A stretch of DNA of 20,343 nucleotides from contig CAJNDS010001390.1 of the NCBI GenBank assembly GCA_905221605.1, positions 1 to 20,343 on the forward strand, given 5' to 3'. The position numbers and the translations under genes were made by a program. Positions 16,514 through 20,343 of the stretch are shown here, piece after piece; position 1 is the first letter of the stretch, and each line of letters opens with the position of its first letter. The DNA comes from Symbiodinium natans (Eukaryota > Sar > Dinophyceae > Suessiales > Symbiodiniaceae). A model generated the notes under the pieces. It saw only the letters and a list, made by a program, of their open reading frames with translations. It was not told the origin of the DNA and did not search any database.

Positions 16514-19068
16514 AGGGGCAAAGGGTCCCGATGGACCCCATAGAAGCAATGGTAGACAGCAGGTTGCCGATCGTAGACATAAATGCGCAGTGCCTTTTCT
16601 TGGGTGGGAATTGTGGAGGGGATGTTGTTGTGGGTGACAGTCTGTTGATGCACCGTACCTTGCTTATATGTGGTGTAATGTGCGCCTCGTGCATCAATAC
16701 CAATATACACAGCCTGTCGACACGGTAGAGCAAGCTTAGCAAAGCAAGAGAAGTCGCGCAAGACCTCGCTAAGCCAGGCTTCGTTCGAGTTGCAATCTGA
16801 AGCAAAGGCTTTACTGGTATAATTCTCAGCAAAGTATGGGGTTAAGAAGAGCGCAAAGAGTTCCCTTTGCCCAAGGTAAGGGGAACAGAGGATAGTATGG
16901 CCGTGCAAATGCAAGGCAGCTTCGTTACCCTCAAATATCAGACAAGGCGTAGGTAGCTGGCTGTTCTCTTCGATTACTTTGTGAAGGAAGGTGCCAGGGC
17001 TGGCTCCTCTTCGTTCAATGTCAACGACCTCAATGATCGATGCTTGGGTAAGCGCATGCACAGTATCACGAGCCTGGGAAGCATTGAGCATTGCTAAGGC
17101 ACATTGATCATCTTGTTCGACATATAGGAAGAAGTCGACTGGCGGAGACTTCTTGCGGGCGTTGGCATCTTTCAAGTGCTGCACATAGAGAGTATTTTGC
17201 TGTCCCTTTACAAGGAGGAATTGAGGGATGAACTCGTCTCTATACGCGACAAACTCAAGATGCAACGCTTTGAGAAAGCTGATCAGGCACCACCCTTGTG
17301 CAGGGAAGTCAAGAAAATGTAAGGCAAACTTGGCACCGAGATTCGCAACAGTCTCTCTGCACAAATTGGCCATGACATTGCGTCTCGATCCACACAAAAG
17401 TTGTAATTGAGGGTCGACAATTTGCAAGACACGCTGGATGGCCGATGGGATCCCTTTTTCTTGCAATAAGTCTTGCGTTTGATGGAATCGAGTTTCCGTC
17501 ACAAAGGAAATTCCTCTAGGGATGCCGGACGCGCTCTCTCTAATGCCTTGGAATTTACCTTGGCCGAGGGTGTACTCCAGAACAACAGGTTTATTGACAG
17601 TTAAACCTTGTTTGAGCCAGCCAACCGCATTAAGTTCATCGCATGGAAAAGGCGCATGAAACTTATGCGAAAACTTGTCTTGTAGCTTAACAGCTGTAGT
17701 AGCAGCAAGAACTTGTTGGCCATAGCTAGGCCAGTATTGGAGAAACTGTGAGAGGGGAAGCGGTTTCCAATGACTGTCGGGGTTTTCATTCAGTAACTCT
17801 CGAAGGGATGTGTATTTGATCGCAGCTTTGAGAGCACCAGGGTAGAAGCAATTCCCAACAATGGAAGCAATACACATATCATTAATGTGTTCTTCCACAT
17901 CTGCAAGCCAGATATCGAGCTCAGCATCTCTCAACATTTCCTTGTAGTGAGCAACCCTGAAGGGAGGAATGCCACTATCACCAATAAGGAAAGCATTTTC
18001 TGCACGGAGAAGTTCGTAATTAGCTTCAGCAAAGCGATCCATTGCTGCAAGGCTTGGGACGTCCGCTTGAAGAGAAAGCTTCTGAACATCTGTTACAAAG
18101 CGCAGGCCAATGGGTCCATCAGGATCAAATTTTTCCCATTGTAGATTTGGAACCCCATTGGAGGTATTAGCCGCTTGTGAGAATTGCCTCTGGAAAGCTT
18201 CAGCTCCGCCGAAGCTGGGTACATGGTAAAGAAGGGCAGAGGGGTGGTAGAGGTATGCAGCCAATCGAAGCCCCCTCTCGCGATCAAAGCGTTTGGGACG
18301 AAGCCAAGGCTTGAGCTTTTCGCCAGGGGGTTTTATTCCGCACATGTGTTCCGCAACAGGACGCCATCCTTGGAACCACGGAGTGGGGCGATTGCTGAAG
18401 GTGCCAATTTGCCCATATCTAGTAAAGAATTTTCTTTTCCTTTCAACATGGCCGAATGTAGCTCCAGCAATATGATGGCAGCAACAATCACGTATTCCGA
18501 AGATCTGCTGAATGAAGCCCTGGTGGATGGGCTTCATAGACCCAGCATTTTCAAGGAAGATGTGCACGCACTGAAGGATACTGGGTTCAATGCTTTGGAA
18601 TGCAAGCAAAATCGCGTATAAGACAAGCATGTGTTGCGAGCGGTCTCCCAGAAGTCCTAATCCACCTGAGCTGGAATCTTGGCAGGGGGAACCGGCGGGA
18701 ATGATGATGGCTGTTTTTTGTGGATGAATCCTTCCCAGGAAGGACAAACATTCACGCAGCAATCGGTAATCCTCTTTAAGTAGAGTCCAAACGTCATCAA
18801 TTGCGATCGATGGCACACGGTGCGAGTCAAGAGCCCATCTTTGGCTTTTGTCATAGTCATACTTATGGCATATGAGGGCGCGAAGGACGCTGTCACTTTC
18901 TGCACTCACAGCCGCAACAGGTTGTTGCTTGAGGCATTCAACGGTGACAGCACGTGATATTCCGCATCCATCAAAAAGCGATAAGATGATGTAACGTTCA
19001 ACACCAAGTGCGACCTGTATGCAGTCTTCCGACGAGACAGCATTAATTTGATTGTTCCTGCTTCCAAT
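16510..19068 (-). CDS. Retroelement ORF2: C5 cytosine DNA methyltransferase with large unknown C-terminal region
   Basis: Transfers a methyl group from SAM to cytosine C5 in DNA. The frame is open from a TAA at 19069-19071 to the TGA at 16510-16512. Motif I (LSLFDGCG, 18961-18984) binds SAM. Motif II follows as AVSAESDSVLR. Motif IV (AGSPCQDSS) holds the catalytic Cys at about 18682-18684. Motif VI is FLENAG, motif VIII is HVERKRKFF, and motif X is probably ASIVGNCFYPGAL near 17850. The order and the motif I/II wording look most like the Dnmt3 type. The remaining roughly 430 residues are unrecognised; near the C-terminus is IDARGAHYT (16672-16698), a close match to a motif in ORF3. There is no in-frame ATG ahead of motif I: codon 18909-18907 is GTG, and the first ATGs lie after motif IV. 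Translation therefore probably depends on ORF1, whose end overlaps in the +1 neighbouring frame. The 3' end overlaps ORF3 by ATGA. The methyltransferase call is secure; start and expression mode are not. Confidence 0.92.
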   Translation of the reverse strand: MGSRNNQINAVSSEDCIQVALGVERYIILSLFDGCGISRAVTVECLKQQPVAAVSAESDSVLRALICHKYDYDKSQRWALDSHRVPSIAIDDVWTLLKEDYRLLRECLSFLGRIHPQKTAIIIPAGSPCQDSSSGGLGLLGDRSQHMLVLYAILLAFQSIEPSILQCVHIFLENAGSMKPIHQGFIQQIFGIRDCCCHHIAGATFGHVERKRKFFTRYGQIGTFSNRPTPWFQGWRPVAEHMCGIKPPGEKLKPWLRPKRFDRERGLRLAAYLYHPSALLYHVPSFGGAEAFQRQFSQAANTSNGVPNLQWEKFDPDGPIGLRFVTDVQKLSLQADVPSLAAMDRFAEANYELLRAENAFLIGDSGIPPFRVAHYKEMLRDAELDIWLADVEEHINDMCIASIVGNCFYPGALKAAIKYTSLRELLNENPDSHWKPLPLSQFLQYWPSYGQQVLAATTAVKLQDKFSHKFHAPFPCDELNAVGWLKQGLTVNKPVVLEYTLGQGKFQGIRESASGIPRGISFVTETRFHQTQDLLQEKGIPSAIQRVLQIVDPQLQLLCGSRRNVMANLCRETVANLGAKFALHFLDFPAQGWCLISFLKALHLEFVAYRDEFIPQFLLVKGQQNTLYVQHLKDANARKKSPPVDFFLYVEQDDQCALAMLNASQARDTVHALTQASIIEVVDIERRGASPGTFLHKVIEENSQLPTPCLIFEGNEAALHLHGHTILCSPYLGQRELFALFLTPYFAENYTSKAFASDCNSNEAWLSEVLRDFSCFAKLALPCRQAVYIGIDARGAHYTTYKQGTVHQQTVTHNNIPSTIPTQEKALRIYVYDRQPAVYHCFYGVHRDPLPL

Positions 19069-20343
19069 TTACCATCTTTTCTCTTGGAGACAGGCTTGGC
19101 ATTGTTAAGCTTATCGAGGCTTTTCTTGACTCTACGCATCTGAGAATCAGAGCTCAAGTCGGGCTTGGCTTTAAGGGGCTGGCTGCCCCTATCAAAGCCA
19201 TTCTTCTCAAAGTTCAGCGCAGTTTGAACTTCATGTTGTTGCGGTCTCTGTTCCTCATCGGAATCAGTAGCAATGGAGTGCACTTCAGGAAGAGATGCAC
19301 TATCAAGTTGTGTCGCCAGAGCAGTACTAGGGTCGGGTTGGAGACTAACACTGGCTTGGTGTTCTGACTCCTCATCGAGTTTGCCCTTTTGGGCGAGAGT
19401 AAATTCAGTACCGCTTTTACATTCCTCGGCTTGTGGCAGAAGATGGGCACAGGATGGATTAGGCAAGCCAAAATCATCCTCTGAGGTGATGGTCATATAG
19501 GTTGCAGAAGGGACAGGGCTGTCCCAGCTTGCAACCTTCGTTATCTTAGCTTGCTCAATAGTGAGTGTTTCACTACTGATATACTGTTCTGCGTTTTCAC
19601 TGGGATCAGCATGATGCCGGATAATCTCATTAAAAGAGTTAATGAGAGCAGTGGCGGGGTAAAGCTGATTGGCACAAACACTTCTGATGAAGATGGCTTC
19701 AATGTAGTGCTCAGCCTTAATCAATTGTGCCCACAAATTTTCTTTACGGACTCCGTAGATTGAGTCATAAAGAAGAATTGAGTCTCCTGCTTGTTCTTTG
19801 GCATGGTGTAGCACTAGGTAGTGCTTAGCACTAGGATCATGCAGAACGAGTGCAACGACAATATATGCCTGTTGCATGATTGATACCGTACTGCCAAGAA
19901 AGCTTTGGATATCCGCCTCGCTTTTGCAGACTTGCGCAAAAGAGCTTTTCTGAGTCTTCTGTGTGAGAAGGCAGAAGAAAGACGGGAGTCTTTGAATGGC
20001 AAGTTTGCACGTGTCATTGCGAGGGCTCAAGTTTTGCTGCATGCACGCAATCGCAAGGTCAGCAAGTTGACCTAGATCAGCGAGGATACTGATCTGATCA
20101 GAGGAGTCCTGTTCAGAATGCAACGGCAGAGCAAGAATGGGCTGTGGCTGCTGGCACATGGAGCACTTGCAGTGGATCTGCACAAGCATGGTGTATTGCT
20201 CCTTGGCCGGAATAGCCCAAATGGCCTTACTATACACCTCAGTAAAGCTTTGAAGCTCCAACGGTGTAGCACTTGCCAATTGAAGATAGGTCAGACCAAG
20301 TATATGTGCAAGCTTGGCTCGAGCAGCCTCACGTATATTATAT
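18906..20343 (-). CDS. Retroelement ORF1: possible ubiquitin-specific-protease-like (C19) protein, N-terminus outside window
   Basis: The frame is open from the right edge to a TGA at 18906-18908 (478 codons visible); no start is seen, so it is 5' partial. The first half resembles the C-terminal part of ubiquitin-specific proteases: a CKCSMC zinc-ribbon-like pair near 20170, then a stretch ending in RLPSFFCLL (family counterpart: the segment before the 'L.R' strand), then a box AYIVVALVLH...KHYLVLHH followed by LLYDS. KHY would be the catalytic His box (usually GHY), and YDS the third-member Asp. The catalytic Cys box would lie upstream, outside the window. The second half is low-complexity, acidic (around TDSDEEQ) then basic (VKKSLDK, SKRKDGK), suggesting a disordered linker or nucleic-acid-binding tail. 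The 3' 163 nt overlap the methyltransferase frame. A C48/Ulp1-like protease is an alternative; family assignment is tentative, while coding status is firm. Confidence 0.6.
   Translation of the reverse strand, partial: YNIREAARAKLAHILGLTYLQLASATPLELQSFTEVYSKAIWAIPAKEQYTMLVQIHCKCSMCQQPQPILALPLHSEQDSSDQISILADLGQLADLAIACMQQNLSPRNDTCKLAIQRLPSFFCLLTQKTQKSSFAQVCKSEADIQSFLGSTVSIMQQAYIVVALVLHDPSAKHYLVLHHAKEQAGDSILLYDSIYGVRKENLWAQLIKAEHYIEAIFIRSVCANQLYPATALINSFNEIIRHHADPSENAEQYISSETLTIEQAKITKVASWDSPVPSATYMTITSEDDFGLPNPSCAHLLPQAEECKSGTEFTLAQKGKLDEESEHQASVSLQPDPSTALATQLDSASLPEVHSIATDSDEEQRPQQHEVQTALNFEKNGFDRGSQPLKAKPDLSSDSQMRRVKKSLDKLNNAKPVSKRKDGKLEAGTIKLMLSRRKTAYRSHLVLNVTSSYRFLMDAEYHVLSPLNASSNNLLRL

Larger units (their letters stand above)
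10025..20343 (-). mobile_element. LINE-like (non-LTR) retroelement carrying a DNA methyltransferase, 5' end outside window
   Basis: Three overlapping ORFs on one strand encode, in order, a possible ubiquitin-protease-like protein, a C5 cytosine DNA methyltransferase, and an endonuclease-reverse transcriptase-RNase H polyprotein. The AP-type endonuclease ahead of the RT and the CCHC motif after it are hallmarks of LINE-class elements; I see no integrase, aspartic protease or LTRs. The first ORF runs off the right edge, so the 5' end is missing. The 3' limit is uncertain: the last ORF stops at 10025 and I see no poly-A tail or target-site duplication just past it. The ORFs lack internal stops over more than 10 kb, so this copy looks young or still constrained. 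From memory, DNA-methyltransferase-bearing retrotransposons have been published for dinoflagellates and charophyte algae; whether this is that same family cannot be decided from the sequence alone. Confidence 0.88.

Noticed and set aside
18906-19068. Programmed -1 ribosomal frameshift site
   Set aside because: The frame relation fits, but no X-XXY-YYZ heptamer was found in the overlap; nearest candidates (AAATTA, CTTTTTG contexts) do not allow proper re-pairing.
10025-20343. LTR retrotransposon or retrovirus-like origin
   Set aside because: AP-type endonuclease ahead of RT, CCHC after RT, no integrase or aspartic protease, and no LTR seen; YMDD alone is not decisive.

Overview
The window looks like nuclear DNA of a dinoflagellate, most likely a Symbiodiniaceae or Suessiales relative. 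This is inferred, not proven. Every convincing coding region lies on the minus strand, as in the long one-way gene arrays of these algae. There are no bacterial-style ribosome binding sites, RNA genes or CRISPR arrays. A multi-gene retroelement carries a cytosine-5 DNA methyltransferase, a combination reported from dinoflagellates. Fragments resembling the 3' end of the dinoflagellate spliced leader occur on the coding strand ahead of several genes.

Layout, read 5' to 3' on the minus strand (right to left). From the right edge to about 10025 lies one large LINE-like retroelement whose 5' end is outside the window. Its ORF1 (20343-18906) resembles the C-terminal half of a ubiquitin-specific protease, followed by a charged tail. 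ORF2 (19068-16510) is a C5 DNA methyltransferase with a long unknown C-terminal half. ORF3 (16513-10025) is a 2162-residue polyprotein: apurinic-type endonuclease, reverse transcriptase, Cys/His zinc motifs, RNase H, then an extra C-terminal domain with polymerase-palm-like motifs. Each ORF is in the -1 frame of the one before, with overlaps of about 163 and 154 nt. ORF2 and ORF3 also meet in a 4-base ATGA stop/start overlap. Two of the extra enzymes, DNA methyltransferase and possible deubiquitinase, act on host silencing or protein-stability systems. An element that marks its own DNA and protects its proteins is a reasonable but untested reading.

Left of the element the base composition looks more GC-rich and the genes change. 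From 9973 to 6128 come a small helical protein and two tandem, clearly paralogous proteins of about 450-470 residues, all of unknown function. Two identical 25-bp near-palindromes, 231 bp apart, sit in a 1.2-kb gap (4885-6127). Then follow an acidic helical protein (4884-4192), an alpha/beta-hydrolase-like protein whose nucleophile serine appears displaced (3893-3024), and a possible glycosyltransferase-like gene spread over three reading frames (about 2534-240), which is either a pseudogene, spliced, or damaged by indels.
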